64,000 nt of DNA from Struthio camelus (GCF_040807025.1 NC_090942.1:201120747-201184746), one strand, 5' to 3'; positions 51,587 to 63,500 are shown, numbered from the stretch's first letter. Translations and numbers: made by a program. The notes: generated by a model not told the origin, from the letters alone.

Positions 51587-51592
51587 TTTATT
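51587..51592 (-). terminator. WASF3: Candidate poly(A) signal of WASF3
   Basis: AATAAA on the minus strand, about 2.5 kb past the stop codon and in AT-rich 3' UTR-like sequence. Use cannot be confirmed without transcript data. Confidence 0.3.
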
Positions 51593-54140
51593 CATATTTG
51601 ATACTAATTCACAACCCAAAGTAAGATTAAATTGATAAAATGGCCTAGAATACTGTTAGTTTACATCACTAAATCAATTCACAATTTTATTGATAAAATA
51701 CTAAAAGGAAAATGACAGCAATCCAGGTTCAGAAAAACAGATTGGCTACTATGACTGAAAAATCTACATTACCTTAACTGGTCAAAACTGATCACTTGTT
51801 TTATGTTTCTTATTTAAAATGAATGCAGATTACAAAATTCCAGATACACTCAGCTTCTGTGTTCATAAAATATATCTTCTATCATATCAAATTTCAGTAG
51901 AATGGAAAGAATTTTCTGCTGAGATATTTCATTTCACCATGTATCAAAAGAATACTGAGGGTACTCTCCCTACCTATATACCGACGTAACGCTGCAGTCT
52001 GAGTTGCGCTTTTATTTGACTCACCCAACTAAACCTTCTGGAAGCCAGTGTGTAAGTCTATCCTTATGACCAAAGCAAACCATCTCTCATATATTAATGA
52101 AAGCCATCATCAAGCTATAGCCTAAATTCCATCCTTTGCTGTGGATGCACAAATCTCAGACTCCAGTGCACAAAATAAAGCAGAATTTAGCTCTGTATTT
52201 TAAGGCAAAGACTAAAACAGATCCAGCTGAAAAGGAGATGAGTACCTTTAGCTGCCACTCATTAACGAGAGCTGCAGTTGCTCACCATTATGCAGAGTTT
52301 GGTTGCACTTCATAAGATAAATCTTTAACACAAATACTGAGGCAAGCATTTTGCCACACTACCATAAAAACAACTGTCATAGATTGAAATAACATATGCA
52401 GATTAAACAGCAATAAAGTAGCCAATAGTTTGCATGCAAATATTGCATTAGACTGGTTATATTCTGGGGACTAAAACTGTTTACTGCGTAAACACACGTT
52501 AGATAAAGATCTTCCATTCCTTTTTTTTTTATTTAATACATTTTAAAAAACAGATAGGTCTTACAGAACAAAGGAGCTTTACGAAATGTTAGACCTGGAA
52601 TTACATAGACTTCTGTTAAAAAGATTAAAACTGCAATGTGGTAAGGAAAGAACTCTTCCCCCTCTTATGAATACATTTTAAAAAGCCTCATTAGGCAAAG
52701 CAGCAGTCTGACTCACAGTCAAGAAGAAAAAAAGAACATTCTAATACTGCACTGCAAAAAAAGTTATGAGTTACTTTAAAGAAAACAGAGACAGCAAAAG
52801 CAGACTGTATGGCAGCAACTTTTGCTAGAGAAAGAGAAAAAAGTGTGTGTATACATACATATCACACACACACACACACGTATATCTATATATATATGGC
52901 ACAGTACCTAAACAGTCATTAAACTGTTTTAATTGCCAATGTTACATAAATGGGAGGTACTGGGAGAGAAAAATGTTCAAAGTAACAGTAATTTGAGTAA
53001 GTGTGCTACAGGAAACTAAAAATGAACTTTCATGACTATATATATATATATATGTATATATATACACAAATCAATCAAAAACTTATTCACAAACATTTAT
53101 ACCTACTGGAATAAGAATCAAGTTTAATACTTGTGAAATGTATCTGACTGCTAGAACTGTACTGTCGTGGTTTCATTCTTTAGTAGTAGCAGAGTAACTT
53201 GTCTACACTGCTGTGATGGTATGGCTTCAATCAGGTCTACCATGAAGTCTTTGAATCTAGCTGACCCCTATCGTAAAACTGAAAAGCTGTACAGGGATTT
53301 TAACTTTCATTTGTAATATGGACATGCATTTACTACCTACCTGAGACTTCCCAGCATTCTACCCAATAAGCAGTCAGCAACCTAGAGCTATTACTACTAC
53401 AAACTTTTCCAATTTGCTCAAAAAATTAACTACAGGGATCATGTGGATTTGGTCCTCAAAGCATACTTTTTATTATCTCTACATTTTTAAGGAAAAAAGA
53501 ACAGTTAAATTCTACAAACTCAAACCTGTTTCCTAAGCTAAGCTAAAAAGCCAAGCCTAGATGTGACTAAAAATAGACTAAATAGATATTTAGTTGCTAT
53601 CTACTGTATTTTAAGGTGGGCATAATTAGTATCTGAAAAAATAAAGCTAAAAATCATATATTTATGTATCTCAAGACTACACCCAATCATACAGTTAAAT
53701 CTCCTCAAAGACCAACAACCAGACCACTTCACAAGTAACCTAAGTTGTTTGCAAAATTAAAAGAATAAGATGCAAAGTCAAAAAAATATATACCGTACAC
53801 CTTATAGATCAGGAAAATAAAATAAAATGCTGGTTTCTGTAACAGTGCAACAACTGCAGCATATTTTGCATGCAGCACATGATTTGCTACATTTAGTGGC
53901 ACTTAAGTATACTTATGTGGTAAATACTGAAAGTAAGACAAGTTTCAGATCTGCAGAAGCACAACCACATCATTATTACCAGAGTTGCTAAGCTACAGCA
54001 TTCTGAATAACACCAATTCAATTTTAGCGCTTCAATCACTAGCCTTAATGCACACCAACATCCTGCTTTACATCTTGCTAAGAAAGCGATCACTGAAGCC
54101 ACGTGCTTCCATGAACTTGCCACTGTGCTTAAACTAGGCT
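51593..54140 (-). other. WASF3: Presumed WASF3 3' UTR
   Basis: AT-rich, gene-free sequence immediately 3' of the WASF3 stop codon, with several AATAAA signals on the minus strand further along. No other exon was recognised. The true 3' end is unknown. Confidence 0.5.
52854..52902. repeat. CA/TA compound microsatellite in the presumed WASF3 3' UTR
   Basis: A (CA)n run of about ten units is bordered by TATACATACATAT and (TA)n blocks. A second TA array lies at 53037-53067. Confidence 0.93.
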
Positions 54141-54298
54141 TCAATCTGACCAGTCATTTTCATCAAATTCTGAGTCATCATCAGAATCACTGTATTCCAC
54201 AGCAATGCGTCTTGAAAGGATGGTTGCCACATCATTTCCAACAGGTTCTCGCTTTGCTTCTTGCTCGCGTTGCTCCTGCACCTTCTTCAGTTGAATTC
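54141..54298 (-). CDS. WASF3: WASF3 exon 9 (last coding exon; end of WH2, central and acidic parts)
   Basis: Codes for the end of WAVE3/WASF3, which activates the Arp2/3 complex downstream of Rac within the WAVE regulatory complex at lamellipodia. The acceptor CTGTCTCTACAG precedes 54298. The first two bases complete a Gly codon begun in exon 8. The exon reads [20 protein letters not shown], then the central [18 protein letters not shown] and the acidic tail EFDENDWSD with the conserved Trp that contacts Arp2/3, then TGA at 54141-54143. The Tyr in VEYSD matches the reported Abl target Tyr486 of human WASF3 when counted from the C-terminus. It is 158 bp long. The ending EFDENDWSD, with the GPR12 neighbour, separates WASF3 from WASF1 and WASF2. 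Confidence 0.97.
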
Positions 54299-55054
54299 CT
54301 GTAGAGACAGTTATTGTCAGACAAAGTTCTCTGTACAAAAAAATTTTCGTTCCACATTGTTATGAGTTTTATAGTCTAATAACATATCCAGGAAGAAAAA
54401 AAGAAACCATTAAGTTAGCCTTCCTGAGCAACGAAGAGCGGTAAAGAGAAACAGACAAAAAAAGTAGACTGGAATTCGTAATCAGAGACTAAGTGCTTCT
54501 AGTCTTCTAAAATTATCAACCATAGTTAAAACTAAACACTGAAGACTGTACAAGTTCTTTTGATCTGAAGAAGGAGGATTTCAAAATTGTGTCTGGAAAC
54601 ACTGTAAGAACTACAGCTCTATGGTCTAAACAAAGTAAGAGATAGCCATTAGTCCTTGACTAATAATGGCTTTCAAAGCTACATCCTGAAACATGGTTTT
54701 GGACAACTCAGTTCTTCCGAAGAAACCAAGAATCCATGTACTTCTAATGGAGACTCCATATAATGAACTTAAGCACTGTTTTCATTTGATTGTGTTCACA
54801 CAAACACTAGAATACATTTACAAAGCTCTACATCTGGGAACCTAGGCTTCAGGAATAGGTCTGAAGCCAGGGTTGACAAGGATTAGTACCCTGAAAAGCA
54901 GAAAGTGTTAGAATAGGTCTGTGGTACCTGTGGTTAACTAATTCTCACACTGAAATTCTGCCTAGCTGGGAACAGGGCCCCTGAACTCAGATCTCTGGAA
55001 AATACAGTGCTTACACTGAAGAAAAGGAATTGCTAAAACTCCATGTCCACTTAC
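54299..55054 (-). other. WASF3: WASF3 intron 8
   Basis: 756-bp intron with donor GTAAGT (next to 55055) and acceptor CTCTACAG (next to 54298). It splits a Gly codon inside the WH2 motif after one base. No other feature was seen. Confidence 0.92.
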
Positions 55055-55425
55055 CCATACGAATGGCAGCGAGAAGATCACTTCGTGCATCACTTATTGG
55101 CGGCTGTGCAGGTTCATGACGCTTTGCCTCAGCAGCTAGAGGAGCATGCATTGGGGAGGAAGAGAGGGATGACCCTGCAGCAGGGGGGCCTGGAGGGGGA
55201 GGAGGTGGGCCAGGAGGAGGAGGAGCTGTGACAACAAGCCCACTAGAAGGAGGAGGATGAGTAGCAGCATAGGTGGGGCCAGTCACCAGTCCAGAATGGG
55301 AAGCTGGCAGAGGAACCTGGAGGGGACTAACAAATGCAGTTTGTGCTGAAGGAATCATAGGGGGAGGGGGCGGGGGAGGAGGACCTGTAGGATTGTAATA
55401 ATCCACCATCTGAGCTGGAAGCATC
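55055..55425 (-). CDS. WASF3: WASF3 exon 8 (proline-rich region and start of WH2)
   Basis: 371-bp exon entered after acceptor TTTTACCTAG and left through donor GTAAGT. It begins MLPAQMVDYYNPTGPP and contains two polyproline runs (GPPPPPPPPMIPSAQTAF and APPPPGPPPPPPGPP). These bind SH3 proteins and profilin in WAVE family members. It ends with the actin-binding WH2 start ISDARSDLLAAIRM. The frame and both split codons (Gly at each border) join cleanly to exons 7 and 9. The corresponding DNA is a GGA-rich purine tract on the plus strand. Confidence 0.96.
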
Positions 55426-57088
55426 CTAGGTAAAAGAGAATAAAAAAGACTGTTGCACTGAAAGTTAGGACTTACAGAATCACAATCCCTTAGACTGTTC
55501 TCCAACCTCAGCTAAAACAAAAATTGAAAGGAATTTAAACTGATGCATTAAATATAAAAACAACTACAAATACAGGAAATTCCTAATATTGAGGTAATAT
55601 ATTCTGATTTAAGGCAGATGACATATTTAAGGACAATCCTTTTTCAGCTCTCTTCATATCAAGCCAGTTCGCAAACAAAGTAAGATTTTATCTTACTAGT
55701 CCTACCCAGTTAAGTATACCGCCATATGTTACTAAACATTGCTCCGTGAGAATATTAAGCACAATGCCGATGATTAAGAAGAAAGCAATAACACTATTAG
55801 ACTATGATTATCACTTCCACCAAACACAGGGCTTTAGAACAACTGTCAAGAAATAATAAAAGACAGGGGGAAAACAGAAGGTAGGAATGGAAGGATTTAC
55901 CCAAAGGTATATCGTGCATCTCACGTACTTCTTTAACCAAGTTTGTCAATTTAAACGTTATTTAATTAAACTGATAAATTTGATTAAATTGATACTTCAA
56001 AGGAATAGGGAAAATCTAATTTACTTTGTAAAATGTCATTAACATAACTGTTAAAAAGGAAAATTAGTACAAGTATTCTGAAATATGTAAAGAACTGTAT
56101 AAAGGGGACAGGCATTACAGGGAAGTTAATAACATTCAGTGAAACAAAGTGAATGCTGGGTATGCATGTACCTAGGGACTAATCACAGGAATTTCGGTGA
56201 TAACTTGGGAAATGATTAGCTGGAAATAACAGAGAAGAAGTGGGCTGGCACAGTCCATCACAGTATAACTGTGAGTCATCTACAGCATGAAAAGGGTAAA
56301 TGCTATCCGAGGATGCACCATCTGAAGGTGAAAAAGCTTGGCTAGCCTAGCTTAACAAAACACAGGCAAGAACAGATACAACTGCACTAGGGCTGCCTCT
56401 GGAAAGTTTAAGCTATTTAAGCAAAAGGACAATGTTGACACAAGAATGCATAGGTACAGATTGGCTAGAAATAGATTCAGGATGAAAAAGAAATGATTTC
56501 TTCCTGTCAGAGAACCAATGCTATGGAGCAAACCCTCCTTCAAAATTTCAGGCAAAATGTCTACATAGGAATCTGATAAATTCATAAGTGGAATTATGGA
56601 GATGTCTGTGGCAGCAGGGGACTAGATTCAGTGTCTGAGGAGATCCCTTCTACTCTCATCATAAGCTCCTTTCCAAATCATTCCAGGGATGCAACACAGA
56701 GACTGCCATGTCAATCACATTTAAAGATCCTTTTTCTGCACCTTTCTTGCAGTCAGAAATATTATTCAATTAATTATACTGTAACTACTTTTCATTATAA
56801 AGGAAATGTATCCCCTTTTTAATATTACATTAGGGACCTTTCATATTTTACAAGCATATTGCTTTCACTACATTCAATACACAGTTCATGATTCCTCCTT
56901 TCACCATTTGCTCATCTGAGTTCAGTTCATACATGAAGATCATATTAATTTTCCTCTGTCCTCTGTGAGATAACTAGAGGGATTTGCTATTTTTGTACAA
57001 CGTATACATCATGTGTTATGATGGTTACGAAAAACCTATATTCTTCTACTTTTGTCAAGAATGCACTGGAGTAAATCAGGAGCTTTAC
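55426..57088 (-). other. WASF3: WASF3 intron 7
   Basis: 1663-bp intron, donor GTAAAG and acceptor TTTTACCTAG. It carries an ancient CR1 relic at about 56370-56670 on the opposite strand to the gene. Nothing else was recognised. Confidence 0.9.
56370..56670 (+). mobile_element. Ancient CR1 LINE relic in WASF3 intron 7
   Basis: Sense-oriented remnant of an older CR1 type than the others here. It runs through AGGACAATGTTGACACAAGA, GGTACAGATTGGCTAGAAAT, AGATTCAGGATGAAA, GATAAATTCATAAGTGG and GGCAGCAGGGGACTAGATTC, and ends near GATCCCTTCTACTC. These blocks match, from memory, the CR1 type shared by birds, turtles and crocodilians. The 5' part is missing. Confidence 0.75.
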
Positions 57089-57352
57089 CCATATTCTGCT
57101 GGTACCACAGGTACTGAACTATGTTGGCTGTCTGAAGGCTGGGGTGGAGGTGGAGGTGGTTGCTGAGGTCTGTTTAAAGTAGCATGTCGTACTGTGGTAG
57201 AAGGCGGCCTGTATTCATGCTCGTGGCTTTGGGATACTCCCATATACTGTGGACCATCTCCTGTTCCATATGAAGGCATTGATATCTGCTGATGGAGGGA
57301 ATGATTCGGAGTAGCAGGATAAGAATAATCTGTAACATCAGATGCATGGGAC
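57089..57352 (-). CDS. WASF3: WASF3 exon 7
   Basis: 264-bp exon between acceptor TTAATTTTAG and donor GTAAAG. It reads SHASDVTDYSYPATPNHSLH, then a stretch with SMPSYGTGDGPQYMG, HEHEYRPPS and LNRPQQPPPPPPQ, and ends VPAEYG. The Tyr of DVTDYSYP corresponds to Tyr248 of human WASF3, a reported Abl target, if exon 6 has its usual length. The first base completes a codon begun in exon 6. This works with either exon 6 (AG|G gives Arg) or the alternative exon 6b (GG|G gives Gly). Confidence 0.95.
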
Positions 57353-57865
57353 CTAAAATTAAAGTAAATGGATGCAGGAGAACATATTATATGAGTCTGG
57401 CAGAATACTAGCTAAATAGCTCACCAGTAAAGCTAAAAATGTAATTGGAATAATTTTTCTTGCAACATGACTCCCTAATTATGAAGCACCATTCCCTTGT
57501 CAGCCCATGGAAAAGACAACAAAAGCAACAAAAAGTATCATGGTTTAGTTTCACATGCCTTGAAAATAAATCAGTCTCAAAAATTGGCATAGGCAGACTA
57601 AAATTGAATGACTTCAATATTTTGGCATATTAACTCTGCAGTGGAATGTCCTCTTATAGCACAAACTTTAAGAAAGAAAAAAAGAGAGCTTTCTCTGGGT
57701 TTTAGACTTCTTTAGTAGCCAGAAGGAAGCAAATTGTTTTGGGGGATGGTTTTGACAGGCCATTGTTTGAAATGATAGTAGTTATCAGGTTGGCCTTAAG
57801 TTAACAGTGACAGCAGAAAATGAAAGCAACATTGCAAGCACTCACAGTTATGCAGAAGATTATAT

Positions 57866-57912
57866 TTCACCAAAGCAAAGAGAACCGATTCCACCAAAGC
57901 AAAGAGAACCAA
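57866..57912. repeat. Short tandem duplication in WASF3 intron 6
   Basis: CACCAAAGCAAAGAGAACC occurs twice, with TT or TTC before it and GA or AA after it (57866-57888 and 57889-57912). It lies about 320 bp downstream (in WASF3 sense) of the candidate exon 6b. Confidence 0.9.
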
Positions 57913-58235
57913 TTTCAGAAGTTAGAAAATGCTTTTTGCTTTGTTTGCACAAATAGTTTTCTTGGAAAAGCTTAGAGAAACTGAGAAATGTAAATATTAG
58001 TTGAGCAGAGAGTTCATAAAGATACAAAGTCTAGGATGCTCTGTCAAATAAGCCCAAGAGAGGGAGCAAAAGGATCTCTTCATCCTGTTACTGCACAAAG
58101 CTGTATTGTATTAGTAATGAACAATCGTGCAGGCTGGCTTTTAGTGAACAGAATAAACTGATGCACTTATCTTTAAGACTGGAAGCAAGGCAAGCAACAA
58201 AAAGCCAGGGCTTTGAGTAAAACAAAATGACAAAC

Positions 58236-58402
58236 CCTTTGGGCATTTTGTCCTCTTTCATGCTTCCTGCCTGCTCCATTTTCTTTGCGTCACTCATGAA
58301 CTCAATGCCCATTTTCCTTCTCTCCCACTCTTCTTTTCTTGTTCTTACTTTCCTCACATTAATTTGCTGGTTTCTGTTTGGATTCAGCTTGTGTTTCTCT
58401 CT
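58236..58402 (-). CDS. WASF3: Candidate alternative WASF3 exon 6b (WASF2-like)
   Basis: An open minus-strand stretch in intron 6 reads REKHKLNPNRNQQ, then VRKVRTRKEEWERRKMGIEF, MSDAKKMEQAGS and KEDKMPKG. This closely resembles the segment of WASF2 after the WAVE homology domain (NPNR, RKxxTRKEEWE, KMG-EF). It also shares the KVRKxRxRxxEW core with the ordinary exon 6. The acceptor TATTGCACTTCAG enters in phase 0, the same phase as exon 6. A GTTTGT donor after AAAGG leaves two bases, also the same as exon 6. Either exon therefore joins exons 5 and 7 in frame. The length is 167 bp against 176 bp, a difference of exactly three codons. A mutually exclusive exon is the simplest reading. Splicing itself is not shown by the sequence. 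Confidence 0.8.
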
Positions 58403-60347
58403 CTGAAGTGCAATAAGTATAACAAATACATTGTAAATGGCCACAGTCTGGAGACCTAGATTTCAACCTTTAATACTTAAGTTCTGCAATTATCAAACTA
58501 CGAGGAATATGAGCATTTTTTTTCTTTTAACATAAAAAAACATGATATAACTACAGACATTTCCTTAGGACATTATTTAAAACACAATGCTTATGCAGTA
58601 GCTGTCCATACAAGAACATATCTGAAAACCGGACTCACTTCTACACACATCATGCTTTTTAGGCTTTTTATAGCTTAGCTCCTACAATTAAGACTACACC
58701 AAGATAAAAATAGAAAACCTTCTCCCCACTAGTCACAAAACTAAAAACTCTTGATGCATGTAAAACACAGACTGCAGGGTTCAATCTCTGGTATTTGGTC
58801 CACTGAAATTTTAAATTTTTCAGATATAAACCTTTGAAGTTTTATAATAAGTACAGTATGTCTGTCACATCATAAAATCCATACCCAACATAATGATGCA
58901 TCTTTACAATTTCTGCTTAAGGAAACGTTACACATTGCAACTACTATGGGTATCTGCAAATAATCAAACACATTTTGACACTGGGGGGAGATAAAAAGAC
59001 AAATCGCTTCAATGTGACTGTTCAAACTCAGGAATCCTGGAAGCAAGGTGCTAAGGCCAGAAAAAGACTTAAAATGTGTGAAAGGCAGAGCTCAGAGATG
59101 AAAAATCCACATCTGGCATTTGACAGCTGGACACCAATGTCATCTCAGAAGATCAACCTTTGGAAAGCAGTCTTAATGAAACATTACAGACCGACAAGAA
59201 GGAGATAACATTTTGCATTAGAAAATATAGCTCACTAAAAAAAATTAGTGGTAAAGTATTCTAGACAGAGAGGGGGTCTGGACATGCTATTGAAACAGCA
59301 GTAGGAATTTCCTTTAAAATTTTTGTTTCAACTACAAGACAACTACAGTTCACAGAGTCTGAAACAATAGTTCTATAAAGTTCTGAGCAGATCTTTTTCA
59401 TTAACCTCAGCTGGACAGTGGACTAAAGATATCAGTCCACCCTCTTGCAATGGAGTCTGTTTCCTTATCCTACCTATTCCACAATTTAAATACAAACTAA
59501 ATCGTGAAACAGTTTTTTACTAGATTGTTTATTCCTTACATTTCAGCTAGCAATTAACCATAACGCACAGAGGAAAAGAAAATAAGAGGGAAAATTCTCT
59601 AGTGAGACCAGCTTAGTGAACAGACTCAGAAGAGCTGTGCATACCAAGAGAGGGTATCTCCCACTGAGCTCAAAGAGAATCTCATACACATTTCGGGAGA
59701 GGAACGACGAAGACCAACTCTGCTGTGTGTCTCTAAGCAGACATTTTCATTCAAAGTGATCTGTTTCAAGCAATAATGTTGCATCTGGTTTTATAGCTTG
59801 CTTTATAGACAAGTAGAAGAGTGATAAAGCAGAACTGTTCCCTGTACACCTGATTGAGTTGATTACCTGAATAATTTCTTGTGCAGTTCTTGTGTAAAGA
59901 GAAAAATATTTGAAGATCTCAGAGAGGCTAAATCCTGAAATGATTACGTCATTGTTCATAGAAAAATATATATTAAGCTATCAGCAGCATAACATATGAC
60001 AAACTATAGATGAAAGAAGAGGTATTGATATTCGCTAGTAAATACAGATTTAAATGCTACTGCCACTACAGCTACTCAAGATCAAATACAAAGCATATGT
60101 CACATATGAAATAACTGCTGAATTATGATGACAAAACGCTCATCGGAGGTAGAGGAAGAAAAATTTCATTAATTATATAATTCACTACATTATATGCACT
60201 TTAAGAGAATTTTGAGAAGAGCTTTAAAACATTTATTGTATGCGTTGTCTAATCTGCTACATTCCCAACCTATAAAAACACCTAAATCTACTCAGTATTT
60301 GTGAATGTACAACTGCAGTAAAACAAAAGGCTTTATTGTAAACAGAC

Positions 60348-60523
60348 CTAGTATCTGGGGACAGTGATCCCTCGGAAGACGCTCCATGGTACACATTTTG
60401 AGACAACCTGTTGTCAGGTCTAAGCTCTTTGTCATATGCCATCATATTCCACTCCTGGCGTCTGTTCCTGGCTTTTCTAACCTTTTTCACCTCACGGGTG
60501 GTGCCATCTATACGCTTTTGCTC
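60348..60523 (-). CDS. WASF3: WASF3 exon 6 (basic region)
   Basis: 176-bp exon after acceptor TTTGAACATTAG, beginning in phase 0 with EQKRIDGTTREVKKVRKARN, followed by RRQEWNMMAYDKELRPDN, VYHGASSEGSLSPDT and two bases of an Arg codon. In WAVE proteins the basic segment follows the WAVE homology domain and binds acidic phospholipids and partner proteins. The donor AG|GTCTGT is non-consensus at +3 and +4, which fits regulated splicing. Exons 1-5, coding for the N-terminal WAVE homology domain, are not in the window. Confidence 0.95.
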
Positions 60524-63500
60524 CTAATGTTCAAACAAAAGAAATATAGCATGCAAAGAGAGAAAAAAAGGAAAGGGAAAAGCAGGTTAAAATGCAGTTA
60601 GAGCGCATGAAAATAAGACTAGGTTTACAGATGAAGATAAGTTTACATAAAATTTCTCTACACTACAAATGACTCCTTAAGCTATGAACTTCATTTGGAA
60701 GCAAGACTGTTGCCTTGTCCTTTTTCTGAAAGATGTAGATGCTAGTTGTGATACTGATCTGCTCTTCTTCCCCAACACAAACAGAATTCACTGATTTTAA
60801 AAGCTAGCAAGAACGCTTAACTTCTCCTGACATCGTATGTTATTTATTTAGACCGTCCTGAAGGGCTTTTAATTTTTTTCTCCTGCAAACCAATACTATG
60901 AGAATACGTTGAATTTGCTCAGGCCTTGGAAAAATATGTGGAAGAAATGGTAACACTATCCAATTAATTTCACATTCTATGAAATTAGTTTCACTTTTCT
61001 AACTTACTCTCCCTTCTTAGATCTGATAACAAACAACCACAATTCCTCTCACTTTCTTCTCGCCCTTGTTTCCTATTATCTTACACAAAATGAATGACAC
61101 TAATCTTCTCAGCAATATATCAGTAATATTCAGGTCAGTGATCTACTGCAGCTTGATAGCGTCACAACAAATCAGTCAATTTAGTTTTTGAAAATCTTTC
61201 AATAAAATTTCAGGCGCAATGAATGTCAATGTTTATGTATCAACTAGATCTTCTAATAATGGCATTCGAGGCTTTCGCACCTCTGAAACGGCTCCCTCTC
61301 CTCACCCTCTGACTACTCAGTACAAATAAAATCATACTGAGCTCCAGTATGACAAAAGGCAAGTTTGCACTATCCAAACTCAAAAAGGTATTTATGTCCT
61401 ACTCCTTTTCACAAACCTAACAAGGGCCTTGGATTTTCTGCTGGCTCTAGAACCCATACCTTACAATACTACCTCATAAGTAGGCTGAAGATGTGTTTTT
61501 CTATTAATAATTTGGTATTAGACTTTTGGTTTTTAGAAAAATATAGTCTCTTGAAAAAGAATTATATTCCTATCTAAGAACTACAGTCGTATTCAATTCT
61601 ATTGAATAAGGAGTCCAGTAAAATGCCAACATCTAAGCATTTTCTTCTCCCCAAAACGAGGAGAAAAAAGGCATGTCACATGGATGAACAAGAATAATTT
61701 CCTGCCACTGTCAAATAGCACTGATAAATAATACTGAGACAGTTTATTTGGCTTTACACAACTAACAACCATTAAATGGCTTGCTTGCCCTCTTTTTGGA
61801 TCTCCTGCTTGTCCCAGGCGTGTCCATGTGAGGCACCTGCCGATCCACATTTGTCACCGTTCACAATAAAGGAGACAACTTTTTGAAGTTAAACATCCAA
61901 TTGTTCCTAACAACACTTGTTCATTCCCGGACCCTGCAGTGATTGATGCAATAAATGTCAAACAAGAGTCATTACCTTGGTTCTGAATTACCACCTATTA
62001 ATTCTTTTCCCTCCCCAAACTTCTTTTAGAATCACCCTCTTTTGTGTTCAGGTTACGTAGTGCTTTACCATCTCCTTTAATACCGTTTCTTCACATCAAA
62101 ATTTCCCAATATAGGAATCAGAGCAGAAGGGAAATAGATTCAGTCACGCTTTATTTTGAGTATATGTAGTTTTGCTCATTTCCATGGCTGAAGATATGCT
62201 TTCTAAATGCTTGACATCTTTTTCATTTATCACTGCAAGATTTAATTGGTTTTAATTTCTGAATTTTATCTTGGTTCATTTATTTAGATTTTGTTACCTA
62301 CTCATAAGAGATTTGTGAGAAAAGTACTAGTAATCCTTTGAGTTAATTGAAAGCATGCTTTAGTTTTTTCTTCTCACAGATTACTAACTCCATCCTCTAG
62401 GATTCATTAATATTATGTATTACTTGTAAGTTTTCAGAAAAAGTAAACATCAGCCTTCTGAACAATGCACGCTGGCTCCTCTCTGGAAGATAATGACTTC
62501 AATACAACTACGGCACAATCAGGAGTGCTTATGTGTTTATATGTAATCCATCTAGTACTTATACCTGTTTATATGTAACCATCGATTTAAGTTTTTAAGT
62601 GATCACTATGTTTCTATGAAAAATATAAATACATGTATCTATGTATGCATGTATAAATAAATAAAAACATGTAGGTATGCAAATGAACAAATATATCCTT
62701 TTTACTTGAACAGCACTTAACTCTACTTTTTAAACTTTTAAAATCTATTTTTAATTATTTTAATCTACTTTTTGAATTTTTTAGTTAAATATTATACAAA
62801 CACATCTCTAAAACATTTCTTCCAAAATAACGAAGCAGACCTATTTGCAGCAGCAGAAAAAAAACTATAAGTCTGTAACAAAGTAGTTTTATCTTATTTC
62901 AGTAACACTGAAGGTTTTCATTAGCACTTGTATACTGGACAAATAGTTTCATTACCTTGGCAAACAGTGGTGACAACTCTAGTTTTAAGTACCTAGGGCA
63001 TTGACAACAGAGTTCTAGGGAAGCTTTAAAAATAGCTACGACTAGAAATATCTTTCTTAGGAAAGCTAAGCAAATATAAAACATGTACTTCCTTATAACT
63101 GACAGTTAATAGAAACTGTGGTAGACAAGCGGATGCTGTAGGGTAGGCCAGAAAACAGGTACGTTGTTCAACTATTGGCAGGAAATGATTTCAGTAAACA
63201 CAGCAAACAGAGTTAGAGCCATCAAACAGGGGCAAGTTAATTCCGTTTTTACATTTGCACCAAGAGTTAGCAAATGGTATTTAAAGCATCTTAATACAGA
63301 ATAAGAGCTAATAACAGAAAGTAGCTTCAGCAAGAATTTGCAACACTTTCAGGAAACTAAAAGCTTGAGCCTAGTGTATTTTTCTGACTTTCCAAATTTC
63401 CCATTCTATCAGTTACAAGTCATCAAGAATGATTTTTAAGATGCAAGTATACAAAAGCCAAAAATTAAAAAAAAAAATCCAACTATTTAAATAACTATAC

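Larger units (their letters stand above)
57353..60347 (-). other. WASF3: WASF3 intron 6 (contains candidate alternative exon)
   Basis: 2995-bp interval between the ordinary exon 6 and exon 7. It holds the WASF2-like exon candidate at 58236-58402 and a short tandem duplication at 57866-57912. The donor next to exon 6 is GTCTGT, a weak match to consensus. Confidence 0.88.

Noticed and set aside
58088-58444. The whole 118-codon minus-strand frame as an independent gene
   Set aside because: Only the middle (58236-58402) resembles a WASF protein and is bounded by splice signals. The ends are intron read-through.
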